A DNA stretch of 64,000 nt from Longispora fulva (GTDB lineage: Bacteria; Actinomycetota; Actinomycetes; Mycobacteriales; Micromonosporaceae). Of this stretch, positions 16,904-25,007 are shown piece after piece (within the stretch, counting starts at the first letter, position 1; every line of letters begins with the position of its first letter). The DNA lies in NCBI RefSeq assembly GCF_015751905.1, contig NZ_JADOUF010000001.1, forward strand, positions 3,348,001 through 3,412,000, given 5' to 3'. The notes beneath the pieces were generated by a model, which ran no database searches, was not told the origin of the DNA, and saw only the letters and a list, made by a program, of their open reading frames with translations. The translations under genes and the position numbers were made by a program.

Positions 16904-17938
16904 ATGCGTAGGTCCCTCATCCTTCTGGCGGTGCCCGCCCTGGCCCTCAGCCTCGCGGCGTGCCGCGGTCAGGCCCCGGCAGCCAAGGATTCCGCCGAAC
17001 AGCCCGTCAGCATCAAGATCATGGTCGGCGGCCTCGACAAGGTCATCTACCTGCCGGCCAAGCTCACCGAGCAGCTCGGCTACTTCAAGGAGGCCGGCGT
17101 CGACGTGTCGCTGCTCAGCGAACCGTCCGGCGCGCAGGCCGAGACCGTGATGCTGGCCGGCGAGGTCGACGGCGTCGTCGGCTTCTACGACCACACCGTG
17201 GACCTCCAGGCCAAGGACAAGTGCGTCACCAGCGTCGTCCAGTTCGCCGACGTGCCCGGCGAGGCCGAGATGGTCGCAGCGGACAAGGCCGCCACCCTCA
17301 CCTCGGCCAAGGACTTCACCGGCAGGAAACTGGGCGTGACCAGCCCCGGCTCCTCGACCGACTTCCTCACCCGCGGCCTGGCCGTACGCAACGGGGTCGA
17401 CCCGTCGAAGTACACCACCGTCAAGGCCGGCGCAGGCTCGACGTTCCTCGCCGCGATCGACAACGGCGGCATCGACGCCGGCATGACCACCGACCCGACC
17501 ATCGCCAAGCTGACCAACACCGGCAAGGCCAAGGTGCTCGTCGACATGCGGACCAAGGAGGGCACCCGGGCGGCGCTCGGCGGGCTGTACCCGGGCTCGT
17601 CGCTGTACATGCCGTGCGACTTCGTCGCCGCGCACAAGCAGACCATCCAGAAGATGGCCAACGCCTTCGTCCGGACGCTGGCGTTCATCAACACCCACAG
17701 CGCCGCGGAGATCGCCGCCAAGATGCCCACCGACTTCGCCGGCTCCGAGCCGAAGCTGTACGAGCAGGCGATCAACGACTCGAAGGGCATGTTCACCGCA
17801 GACGGACTGATGCCCGCCGACGGGCCGAAGACGGTGCTCGACGTACTCAAGGCGTCCAACGAGGCGGTCAAGGCCAAGGCCGACAAGATCGACCTGAAGC
17901 GGACCTTCACCACGGAGTTCGTGAAGGCCGCGCACTGA
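16904..17938 (+). CDS. Substrate-binding lipoprotein of the NitT/TauT importer
   Basis: The 344-residue protein has a lipoprotein signal peptide with lipobox LAAC (Cys20). The mature part is a type II periplasmic-binding fold of the NMT1/SsuA class: YLPAKLTEQLGYFKEAGVDV near the start and GVTSPGSSTDFLTRG in the middle. It would capture the ligand outside the membrane. NMT1-type proteins bind sulfonates, nitrate, pyrimidine precursors or aromatic acids, and the sequence does not decide between them. A 148-bp gap with repeated TTCCG/CCGCTCC tracts separates it from the permease gene; it probably belongs to the same operon. Confidence 0.9.
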   Translation: MRRSLILLAVPALALSLAACRGQAPAAKDSAEQPVSIKIMVGGLDKVIYLPAKLTEQLGYFKEAGVDVSLLSEPSGAQAETVMLAGEVDGVVGFYDHTVDLQAKDKCVTSVVQFADVPGEAEMVAADKAATLTSAKDFTGRKLGVTSPGSSTDFLTRGLAVRNGVDPSKYTTVKAGAGSTFLAAIDNGGIDAGMTTDPTIAKLTNTGKAKVLVDMRTKEGTRAALGGLYPGSSLYMPCDFVAAHKQTIQKMANAFVRTLAFINTHSAAEIAAKMPTDFAGSEPKLYEQAINDSKGMFTADGLMPADGPKTVLDVLKASNEAVKAKADKIDLKRTFTTEFVKAAH

Positions 17939-18057
17939 CGTCGCCGTCCGTAGCGGGTCGGGCGCCCGACCCGACGGGACAGCGTGGACCTCCGGCCCCA
18001 GATAGGGTCGGGGGTCACCGCTGCGGACGCCGTACGCGGGACGACAAGGGAGTAGCG

Positions 18058-18696
18058 ATGCAGGTCGCCGTGGTCACGTTCGACGGGTTCAACGAGCTGG
18101 ACAGTTTCATCGCCTCCGCGATGATCAACCGCTGCCGCCGCGAGGGCCTCACCGCCTACATCACCACCCCCTCACCTGTCGTCACCTCCATGAACGGGGT
18201 CGAGGTGACCGGGCAGCGACCCCTGGAGTTCGTCTCCGAGGCCGACGTCGTCCTGATCGGCAGCGGCGTCAAGACCCGCGACGTGGTCGCCGACGACAGC
18301 CTGCTCGCCGCGCTGCCCCTCGACCCGGCCCGGCAGCTGATCGGCTCGCAGTGCTCCGGGGCGCTGGTGCTCGCCCGGCTCGGCCTGCTCGCCACGATGC
18401 CCGCGTGCGCCGACCTCACCACCCGGCCCTACGTCGAGGCGTGCGGCGTCACGGTCCTGGACGCGCCGTTCCACACAGAGGGCAACATCGCCACGGCCGG
18501 CGGGTGCCTGGCCTCGCAGTACCTGGCGGCGTGGGTCATCACCCGCACGTTGGGCGAGGACGCCGCGCGCGGGGTCATCGAGTATGTCGCGCCGGTGGGA
18601 GAGCAGGAGGCGACCGTCGAGCGGGTGCTGCGAGCCATCCGGATGGAGGAGTCGGCACTGCGGTCCGGGGCCTCGCGCACGTCGGCGACGGTGTAA
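18058..18696 (+). CDS. DJ-1/PfpI family protein
   Basis: The 212-residue protein has the class I glutamine-amidotransferase-like fold of the DJ-1/PfpI superfamily. The nucleophile elbow is GSQCSGALVLA with Cys99, and an acidic residue near the N-terminus (FNELD) fits the conserved Glu. ATG 18058 is preceded by AAGGGAG. Members act as amidases, isonitrile hydratases, glyoxalases or regulators. There is no AraC-type helix-turn-helix, so a direct regulatory role is less likely. It follows the transporter operon after 120 bp and may be transcribed with it. Confidence 0.85.
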   Translation: MQVAVVTFDGFNELDSFIASAMINRCRREGLTAYITTPSPVVTSMNGVEVTGQRPLEFVSEADVVLIGSGVKTRDVVADDSLLAALPLDPARQLIGSQCSGALVLARLGLLATMPACADLTTRPYVEACGVTVLDAPFHTEGNIATAGGCLASQYLAAWVITRTLGEDAARGVIEYVAPVGEQEATVERVLRAIRMEESALRSGASRTSATV

Positions 18697-18701
18697 CGGA
18701 C

Positions 18702-18740
18702 GACCGCCCTCGAGGCGGCGGTCTCTTCCCGGCACCGGGA
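18702..18740. terminator. Double hairpin between convergent genes
   Basis: A 7-bp stem GACCGCC (18702-18708) / GGCGGTC (18717-18723) is followed by a second, TCCCGG (18727-18732) / CCGGGA (18735-18740). They lie in the 79-bp gap between the converging PfpI-like and spermidine-synthase-like genes. Confidence 0.65.
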
Positions 18741-18775
18741 GCGCCTGAACCGCGCGCAGATCTGGCCCGTGCCGG

Positions 18776-19630
18776 TCAGCCCGGGAACATGCCCGCCGGC
18801 GGGGGCGGGGACGCGACGGCCTCGGCGTCCGAGACCGGCCTGGCTCCCCCGGTGAAACGGTCGAGTTCCTCCCCGTGGAGCAGCCGGGCCGGGAACGCGT
18901 CCCGGGCGGCCGCCGACGCCAGCTCCGCGACCGGCAACGGGGCCGAACTGGCGACGAGCACGACGTTGCCGTACCGGCGGCCGCGCAGGACCCCGGGCTC
19001 GGCGAGCAGACACACGTCGGCGAACACCGCGCGCAGCGTGGCGACCTGGCCGCGGGCGAAGTTCAGGGGCGCGCCGTCGGCGAGGTTGGCGACGTACCGG
19101 CCGCCGGGGCGCAGGACCCGGGCCGTCTGGCCGGCGAACTCGACCGACGTGAACGGGGCGGGCACCCGTGAGCCGCCGTAGACGTCGGTGACGACCAGGT
19201 CGTAGCGGGCCGGGCCGGAGGACTCGACGGCGGCGCGGGCGTCGCCGACGCGTACCCGGATATCAGCTCCTCTGGGGGTGGGCAGCACCCGGCGCACCAG
19301 GGCGACCACCGCCGGGTCGAGTTCGACGACCTGCTGGGCGGAGCCGCGCCGGGTGACCGCGACGTAGCGGGGCAGGGTGAGCGCGCCGCCGCCGAGGTGC
19401 AGCACGCGGAGCGGCACGCCGGGCGGGGCGGCGGCGTCGACGACCGAGGCGAGCCTGCGCATGTACTCGAAATGGATCGTCGCCGGGTCGTCCAGGTCGA
19501 CGTGCGACTGGGGGGTGCCGTCGACCCGCAGCGTCCAGCCGCCGGGCCGGTCGGCGTCGGGGACGACCTCGAGGAGGCCGTGCTCGCTCGGTTCGCTGAT
19601 GGCGGCCGGTCCGCGGCGTGTCCTGCTCAC
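18776..19630 (-). CDS. Spermidine synthase-like (polyamine aminopropyltransferase fold) protein
   Basis: The 284-residue protein has a Rossmann-like aminopropyltransferase/methyltransferase core. VLHLGGGALTLPRYV is the nucleotide-binding glycine motif, VVELDPAVV the acidic residue after strand 2, and DLVVTDVYGG the post-strand-4 motif where classical spermidine synthases keep an acidic catalytic residue. There is no clear polyamine-binding gatekeeper set, so it belongs to the spermine/spermidine synthase-like group of uncertain substrate common in actinobacteria. The GTG start at 19630 was chosen because upstream sequence is not protein-like. Confidence 0.8.
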   Translation of the reverse strand: MSRTRRGPAAISEPSEHGLLEVVPDADRPGGWTLRVDGTPQSHVDLDDPATIHFEYMRRLASVVDAAAPPGVPLRVLHLGGGALTLPRYVAVTRRGSAQQVVELDPAVVALVRRVLPTPRGADIRVRVGDARAAVESSGPARYDLVVTDVYGGSRVPAPFTSVEFAGQTARVLRPGGRYVANLADGAPLNFARGQVATLRAVFADVCLLAEPGVLRGRRYGNVVLVASSAPLPVAELASAAARDAFPARLLHGEELDRFTGGARPVSDAEAVASPPPPAGMFPG

Positions 19631-19807
19631 GCTGCCAGTATCCGCACCGACCCGTAGCCGTTCGCTGTGGGGCACTGTTGGAGACTTGCTGCCCTTGCCA
19701 TATGGCTCCGGAGATGATCGGCGCCGGGCAGCTCTAGTCTGGGTCTCAGGGCAGTTCAGCACTGGACGAGCTTCCCAGACTATTGGAATCCGGGACCGTG
19801 TGAGTTC

Positions 19808-20680
19808 TCAAAACGAACTCCACTGCTCCCGGCCCTCCCCAAACTGCAAGCTCCGTACCCGATGATGGAGTTCGTCTGCCACGTCCGGCCGAATTTCGGC
19901 GATCCGCAGCGGAGCGCTGAGCGTGTGCAGGTCGCGCATGTCCCGGAGAGTGGCGTAGCCACGCCACCTGCGGACATCCCACCCGTAGCTGGCGGCGAAC
20001 TCGCTTAGCTTCGCCTCCGGCCGGCCGTAGCGCACTCCCTGGTAGGTGGGGATCAGATCGAGTTCGCGCGGTCCCGTGCTGACCGAGTCCCAGTCGCCGA
20101 GCACCACCTGTTCGCCGTCCCAAAGCAAATTGCCGGTACGGGCGTCGGCGTGGATAAGGCCGTGCCCGAGCGCCGAGTCAAGCGAGTCGTACGCCTGGAG
20201 CAGATCTGCGGCCCGCTCCTGGAGGAAGGTGTACTCGTCCTGCCAGAGCACGGCAGGACCACAGCGCTCCAACTCGTCGCGGAAGGATTCGAGTGGCTGG
20301 TACTGCGGCACCGGGAACGGCGGCGAGCCATGCTGGTGAAGCTCCCGCACGATCTCCGCAAGTGCTCCCGTTGACGGCAGCGTCCGGTCGCCCTGCGGGT
20401 AGTAGCGCCAGAAGGTGACGACGTGTTCTCCGTGCAGGACTGGCTGCTCGACGTCGAGTGGTTCAGTTGCCGGGAACCCATGGCTGCGGAGCCAGCGTGC
20501 CGTCGCGATTCCGAGTTCGGCGCCGATGCTGCGCTGCTTGCTTGCCATCCGAGCGACTGCGGCGGCTGCCGGCAACACATACACCGTGTTGACGTGCCTA
20601 CGGATGAGCTTGGCGCCTTCGGCGTTGAGCCCTACCTGTGCGCTTGCGGCAGCCAGGGCGTCTCGTTCGGAACTGTTCAT
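19808..20680 (-). CDS. Phosphotransferase of the APH (aminoglycoside kinase-like) family
   Basis: The 290-residue protein has the kinase-like APH fold. LIHADARTGNLLWD contains the catalytic loop (Asp179, Asn184) and VVLGDWDSVSTG the metal-binding Asp (Asp196). The N-lobe lacks an obvious glycine-rich loop, typical of APH. Its start overlaps the stop of the XRE regulator by 4 bp (20677-20680), so the two are co-translated. This regulator-kinase pairing recurs in actinomycetes, but the phosphorylated substrate is unknown; antibiotic resistance cannot be assumed. Confidence 0.85.
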   Translation of the reverse strand: MNSSERDALAAASAQVGLNAEGAKLIRRHVNTVYVLPAAAAVARMASKQRSIGAELGIATARWLRSHGFPATEPLDVEQPVLHGEHVVTFWRYYPQGDRTLPSTGALAEIVRELHQHGSPPFPVPQYQPLESFRDELERCGPAVLWQDEYTFLQERAADLLQAYDSLDSALGHGLIHADARTGNLLWDGEQVVLGDWDSVSTGPRELDLIPTYQGVRYGRPEAKLSEFAASYGWDVRRWRGYATLRDMRDLHTLSAPLRIAEIRPDVADELHHRVRSLQFGEGREQWSSF

Positions 20681-22020
20681 GTCGAGGAGATCGCTCGGGT
20701 GCTGGTCAGGAAGCCGTCGATCTTCTCGCGCAGCTCCGCGCCTACTGCGGACTGCCCCAGACCGCCACGGTCGAGCTGCGCCTGTACCCGGCGCAGGGGC
20801 TTCTGGAGTCCCGCGATCCGTTGTTCCTCGGGCAGCTGCATGACGCTGGTGAGCGCTTCGTCGGCGGCTCCCGCGTCCTGGTCGCGCCGGGGTTTGATGA
20901 GCTGTGCCTGCGCCAGGTAGATCCGAGACAACGCCAGGTCGCCGTACGAACGGAGTTCAGGGGCTGCGGCTTCGTAGCTGGCGATCGCTCCGAGCGCGTG
21001 GCGCTCAGCCAGCAGTCCGTCAGCCATGAGCGCCGCAGTACTGGCGGCGTAGTAGTTCTGCTTGGCCTCCGGGAACATCAGGATGCCGCCCAGGCCGTCG
21101 AGCTCGTTGTCGAGCGTGACGCGTTCACGTTGCACCGCCGCCTCGGCGAGCGCCCGTCGAGCCGCTGAAGCATTGCCCCACGAGGCGTAGGCGCGGGCCT
21201 TGAGTGCGGTCAGCCGGACGGTGCTGGTGCCGGCGGTGGCGTAACGAGCGCCGCGTTCGGCGCACTCGACCGCCTTGTCAGGCCGGTCGAGGCAGTAGGC
21301 GATCAGGCTCTGTGTCCCGAACACCCACGCCATGAGCCCATGATGCCCCGCCTCGCTCGCCAGCCGACCTGCGACCCGGGCGTGCCGCGCCGCTGCCCGC
21401 CGGTCGCCCAGGTCAATCGAGGCGTGGGCCAACATGCCGCAGGCGACGCCCGCAACGAAGAGCAGCGTTCTGGTGTCGGCCGCCCGGCGCCGCTCACTGA
21501 GCAGTCGGCAGGCTCGATCCCGCACGCCGACCAGCTCGTCGAAGATGCCCTCCATGGGCCGATGCACATATTCGCGTGCCAGCCAGCCAAGATCTTCGGC
21601 GAACTCCTCGACCGTGCCAGCTCCCAACGAACGAGCCTCCCAGTCCGCGAGGAACACCTGTGATTGGTTCGCTGCGAGGATCAGCCGCTGCCGCACCGTC
21701 CCAAGGTGCAAGTTCCGCGTGGCCGCAGAGCGCTCAGTTCTGGCGATCCGCGCCGCGAGCTCACGCTGATGGCGAACTTCGGCCTCGACTTCGTCGTATC
21801 CCGCCGTTAGCGTGCCACCCGCCCCAAGGACCGCGTCGCATGCTTCCCAGAATGCTCGGGCTGGCCTCTGGCGTCCCGTCTCCACGTTGGCGATGGCGCT
21901 GCGGCTGTAGGCGATCAGCGGGGCAAGCTGGTGTTGGTTGTAGCCGGCGGCAAGGCGAGCCATGGCCAGACGCCGGCCCAGGGCCCGGCGCGTTTCGGTG
22001 ATCTTGTTCTGGTCGATCAT
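20677..22020 (-). CDS. XRE-family transcriptional regulator with TPR-like C-terminal region
   Basis: The 447-residue protein begins with a Cro/C1-type helix-turn-helix (about 10-70: LGRRLAMARLAAGYNQHQLA, then SRSAIANVETGRQ). The remaining 350 residues are Ala-rich helices with TPR-like repeats, as in large Streptomyces-type regulators that bind a signal peptide or protein there. GGAGG lies about 10 bases before ATG 22020; a TTG six bases upstream is an alternative start. It overlaps the downstream phosphotransferase by 4 bp and may regulate its own operon. Confidence 0.88.
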   Translation of the reverse strand: MIDQNKITETRRALGRRLAMARLAAGYNQHQLAPLIAYSRSAIANVETGRQRPARAFWEACDAVLGAGGTLTAGYDEVEAEVRHQRELAARIARTERSAATRNLHLGTVRQRLILAANQSQVFLADWEARSLGAGTVEEFAEDLGWLAREYVHRPMEGIFDELVGVRDRACRLLSERRRAADTRTLLFVAGVACGMLAHASIDLGDRRAAARHARVAGRLASEAGHHGLMAWVFGTQSLIAYCLDRPDKAVECAERGARYATAGTSTVRLTALKARAYASWGNASAARRALAEAAVQRERVTLDNELDGLGGILMFPEAKQNYYAASTAALMADGLLAERHALGAIASYEAAAPELRSYGDLALSRIYLAQAQLIKPRRDQDAGAADEALTSVMQLPEEQRIAGLQKPLRRVQAQLDRGGLGQSAVGAELREKIDGFLTSTRAISST

Positions 22021-22376
22021 GGGCAAATGACCTCCGCGACCAGTTAACGGACGACAGATGCGGTTGTCAACGGATTGTCACCGACCGCTGACATTCCCGG
22101 GTGACATCTGATCCGCGCGTAGACGATCCGCCACGAGATCGGCCGCAGGGCAACATCCTCCCCAGGTCGCACCTGGCGGCCGTTCTCCCAGATCTGGCAC
22201 CGGGACGGGTGCCGGGCTCCGGACAGATGTCGGCATGCGCGCCCCGGCCCGATGTCCGCCCCCGCTCGTCTCGGTGCCCTCCAGGGGAGGAAACCGCGGT
22301 GCGTCGAGCGTGAAGGACAAGCGGCATGGGCGAATTCAGGAGAGCCCCAGGTCCTCGCCCAGAAGCCCGCCGTGGG
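22021..22376. other. Intergenic region upstream of the XRE regulator
   Basis: This region lies between the 5' end of the XRE gene and the 3' end of the GNAT gene, both on the minus strand. It must hold the XRE promoter. Two overlapping minus-strand frames of about 80 codons exist but start with TTG and read as Pro/Gly/Arg-rich artefacts. No repeat or RNA gene was found. Confidence 0.45.
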
Positions 22377-22910
22377 TCAGGCCGGCGGCCAGTGCTCCGC
22401 GAGCAGCCCGAACAGCAGGTCGTCGGTCCATTCGCCCTTGATGAAGGTGTAGGCCGGCCGCAGCCCCTCCCGGCGGAACCCCACCCGTTCCAGGAGCCGG
22501 GCGGACGCCCCGTTACGGGCGTCGCACTCGGCGGACACCCGGCGCAGCCCCCGGCCGAACAGGTGCGCGAGCAGCCCCCGGACGGCCTCGGTGGCGTAGC
22601 CGTGGCCGTGGCGGTCGGCGGCGAGGGTGAAGCCCAGGTCGGCCTGCATCAGGTTGTCGTCGAGGCGGCAGCCGAGGTCGCCGATCAGCACGCCCTCGGA
22701 GCGCAGCTCGACGGCCCACTGGAACCAGCCCGGCGCGCCCGGGTCCCCCGCGGCGAACCGGCGGACGAGGTCCGCGGCGTCGGCGGGCGTCAGCGGCGTG
22801 GTCCACGACTGGTAGCGGGCGATGGCCGGGTCGGAGCGGTAGGCGGCCAGTGCCGGGGCGTCGGCGGGCCGGAAGCGGCGGAGGACGAGGCGGTCGGTGT
22901 CGAGGTGCAC
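22377..22910 (-). CDS. GNAT N-acetyltransferase, RimJ/RimL type
   Basis: The 177-residue protein is a complete RimJ/RimL-like GNAT. It opens with the characteristic LDTDRLVLRRFRPADA, and the acetyl-CoA pyrophosphate loop is RHGHGYATEAVRGLL (Q/RxxGxG/A pattern), followed by NGASARLLERVGFRREG. These enzymes acetylate N-termini or small amines. It diverges from the RiPP operon, sharing the 92-bp intergenic region, but is a common housekeeping-type gene and is not clearly part of the cluster. Confidence 0.88.
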   Translation of the reverse strand: MHLDTDRLVLRRFRPADAPALAAYRSDPAIARYQSWTTPLTPADAADLVRRFAAGDPGAPGWFQWAVELRSEGVLIGDLGCRLDDNLMQADLGFTLAADRHGHGYATEAVRGLLAHLFGRGLRRVSAECDARNGASARLLERVGFRREGLRPAYTFIKGEWTDDLLFGLLAEHWPPA

Positions 22911-22964
22911 GAGCGCAGTATGCCGGCTATGGTCCAGCGAATTCCCGCGCCATCTGACACAACA

Positions 22965-22994
22965 TTGACAGAGATGATTCCCTCGGGCTAACGA
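22965..22994 (+). promoter_or_regulatory. Candidate promoter of the RiPP operon
   Basis: TTGACA (22965-22970) is a consensus -35 element, followed after 18 bases by TAACGA (22989-22994) as a weak -10. The predicted start of transcription falls at about 23001-23003, on the GTG of the YcaO gene. No Shine-Dalgarno sequence precedes that GTG, so a leaderless mRNA is plausible. Confidence 0.5.
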
Positions 22995-23002
22995 GCGTTA
23001 AC

Positions 23003-24358
23003 GTGACCCCCAACGTGAGCCGAGCGCACGTTCTCCGGGAGGGTCGGATGCTGGTGGGTGGGCTGGAGAGCCTGGTCTCTCCGTACGGACTGGTGGGGCA
23101 GGTCGCCCGACTGTCCATCGCCGACGGTGAACCCCGGTTCCCCGTGGTCAGCGGCAGCGTCGGCAACCTGGGCGCAGTCCTCGACATGCAGGTCGGCCTC
23201 GCCGCGCACGACCCCGGCATGGGCAACATCGACGGCGCCGGCGGCGACCTGGACCCGGAGCGCGCGGCGTTCCTGGCGATCGCCGAGTCGCTCGAACGGT
23301 ACTCGTCGTGCGCCTGGCGGCCGGAACGGATGGTCTGGGCCAGCGCCCACGACCTGGGCGTCGACCTGTCCCGCTGGCCGGCGTGCTCCCCCGCCGAGCT
23401 GGCCGACCCGGACAGCACCCTGCTGGCCCCCGACCCCGACGGGCCGATGCGCTGGGTCGAGGGCTGGTCGCTCACCCACGACCGGCCGACGTACGTGCCG
23501 GCGCTGCTGGCCTGGCTGAAGAACCCGCCGCAGTCGCGGGCCGAGCGGTTCGCGCACATGGTGTCCACCGGCTGCGCCACCCACACCGACCCGGTCGCGG
23601 CCGTGGTCGGCGGCCTCCTGGAGGTGGTGGAGCGCGACGCGATCACCCTCGCCTGGCTGCACCGGCTGCGGCTGCCCCGCCTGGAGGTCCGGCCCGGCGA
23701 ACTGTCCGCGGACCAGGAGGCGGCCGTCGCGCGCGGCACCGTGCAGCACCTGCGGATGGAACTGTTCGACGCGACCACGGACCTCGGGATCCCCGTCGTG
23801 TACGGGCTCCAGCTCGCCGACCACGACCCGGCACTCGCCCAACTCGTGTCCGCCACCTGCGACCCCGACCCGGGCCGGGCGGTGGCCAAGCTGTACCGGG
23901 AGGCCACCTCCGTGCGGATCGCCCTGCGCAGCATGATCGCGACCGGGGCCCGCGACTACGCCGGGGACTCGATCAGCGTCGTCGCCGGGGCGCTGCGGAT
24001 GGGCCGGCGCGAGCAGCGGTCCCGGTTCGGCTTCCTGCTCGACGGCGACCGGCCCACCCACTCCCTCGCCGACCTGCCCCGTCCACCGTCGACCGCACCG
24101 GTGGCGGTCCTGCGCTGGCTGCTGGAGCGGCTCACCGCGCGCGGCTGCGAGGTGATCGTCGTCGACCTCACCACCGACGAGGCCGCCCAGGCCGGCTCGA
24201 CCGTCGTGCACGTGCTGGTGCCGGAGCTGATGCCGCTGTCCTTCGACCCGCACGCGCGCTACCTGGCCCACCGCCGGCTGTACGACGGGCCGGCGCGGAT
24301 GGGGCACCCGGTCCTTGTCGAGGAGGAGCTCAACCGTGACCCGCAACCCTTCGCCTGA
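23003..24358 (+). CDS. YcaO-domain cyclodehydratase (azoline-forming)
   Basis: The 451-residue protein is a YcaO-family enzyme, which uses ATP to activate backbone amides so that Cys, Ser or Thr side chains cyclise to azolines. ATP/Mg-binding motifs are present: AESLERYSS (Glu95, Glu98, Arg99) and LEVVERDA (Glu207, Glu210, Arg211). The C-terminus ends in DPQPFA, close to the Pro-rich PxPxP-like tail of peptide-modifying YcaO proteins. It has no fused E1-like domain, so it needs a partner, and the next gene encodes one and overlaps it by 23 bp. Its GTG start may be leaderless. Confidence 0.92.
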   Translation: MTPNVSRAHVLREGRMLVGGLESLVSPYGLVGQVARLSIADGEPRFPVVSGSVGNLGAVLDMQVGLAAHDPGMGNIDGAGGDLDPERAAFLAIAESLERYSSCAWRPERMVWASAHDLGVDLSRWPACSPAELADPDSTLLAPDPDGPMRWVEGWSLTHDRPTYVPALLAWLKNPPQSRAERFAHMVSTGCATHTDPVAAVVGGLLEVVERDAITLAWLHRLRLPRLEVRPGELSADQEAAVARGTVQHLRMELFDATTDLGIPVVYGLQLADHDPALAQLVSATCDPDPGRAVAKLYREATSVRIALRSMIATGARDYAGDSISVVAGALRMGRREQRSRFGFLLDGDRPTHSLADLPRPPSTAPVAVLRWLLERLTARGCEVIVVDLTTDEAAQAGSTVVHVLVPELMPLSFDPHARYLAHRRLYDGPARMGHPVLVEEELNRDPQPFA

Positions 24359-25007
24359 GGGAGTGCCCCGCCTGACCCTGCTGGCGGTGGGGGACTTCGG
24401 CGCCCGAATCGCCGCGCGGCTCGCCGACCGGTACCCGGGCAGCGAGGTCACCGACGCGACCGGCGGCGCGCATCTGGCCGACTGGCCGGCGCTCGACGTC
24501 CTCGTGGTGGCGGCGGAGTACGACGACCCGGGGCTGGTCGAGCTGGCCGAGCGGGCGGCGTTCGCGTGGCGGCGGCCGTGGTTCCCCGTGCTCCTGGAGC
24601 AGGCGCAGCTGCGGTGCGGCCCGGTGGTGGTGCCCGGAAGGACGGCGTGCCACGGATGTTTCCGTCGGCGGCGGCGTCAGCACGCGAAGAGCCCCGAGTT
24701 GTGGGCCGACACCCCGGCGCCCGTGCTGCCCGGGACGCGCCCACAGGTGACGGGGTGGGCGGAGCACCACCTGGGACTGGGTGTCGGGTTGGCGGTGCGG
24801 GCGGTGCACGACGCGGTGCGGCCGACCGACGAGGCGCCCGGTGGCTGGGTGCGCACCGTCGGGCTCGTCGACGGCGGGGTGCAGCGGGCGGGGGTGGTGG
24901 CCGTGGACGGCTGCGTCCGGTGCCGCGACGCCATGGCCCGGGACCGACGACGTGCCGTGCTCATCACGACGCTGCGGGCCGCGGCGTCTGCGACAGGGGG
25001 CGAGTGA
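24336..25007 (+). CDS. E1-like cyclodehydratase partner protein (short form)
   Basis: This 223-residue protein resembles the E1-like partner (TIGR03882-type) that brings the precursor to YcaO. It opens with a Rossmann-like strand (LTLLAVGDFGARIAARLADR) and has two zinc-type CxxC pairs: Cys105/Cys108 in CHGCFRRRRRQ and Cys193/Cys196 in CVRC. There is no clear N-terminal leader-recognition domain, so leader binding may be left to the next protein. GTG 24336 follows GAGGAGGA inside the end of the YcaO gene. The stop overlaps the next ATG (TGATG-type junction). Confidence 0.82.
   Translation: MTRNPSPEGVPRLTLLAVGDFGARIAARLADRYPGSEVTDATGGAHLADWPALDVLVVAAEYDDPGLVELAERAAFAWRRPWFPVLLEQAQLRCGPVVVPGRTACHGCFRRRRRQHAKSPELWADTPAPVLPGTRPQVTGWAEHHLGLGVGLAVRAVHDAVRPTDEAPGGWVRTVGLVDGGVQRAGVVAVDGCVRCRDAMARDRRRAVLITTLRAAASATGGE

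Noticed and set aside
19808-20680. Aminoglycoside resistance gene
   Set aside because: Only the general APH fold is supported. Operon pairing with an XRE regulator is common for kinases of unknown substrate, so a resistance label is not justified.
22067-22327. Small minus-strand frames upstream of the XRE gene
   Set aside because: Composition is Arg/Gly/Ser/Pro-rich, starts are TTG or lack a binding site, and the two frames overlap each other.
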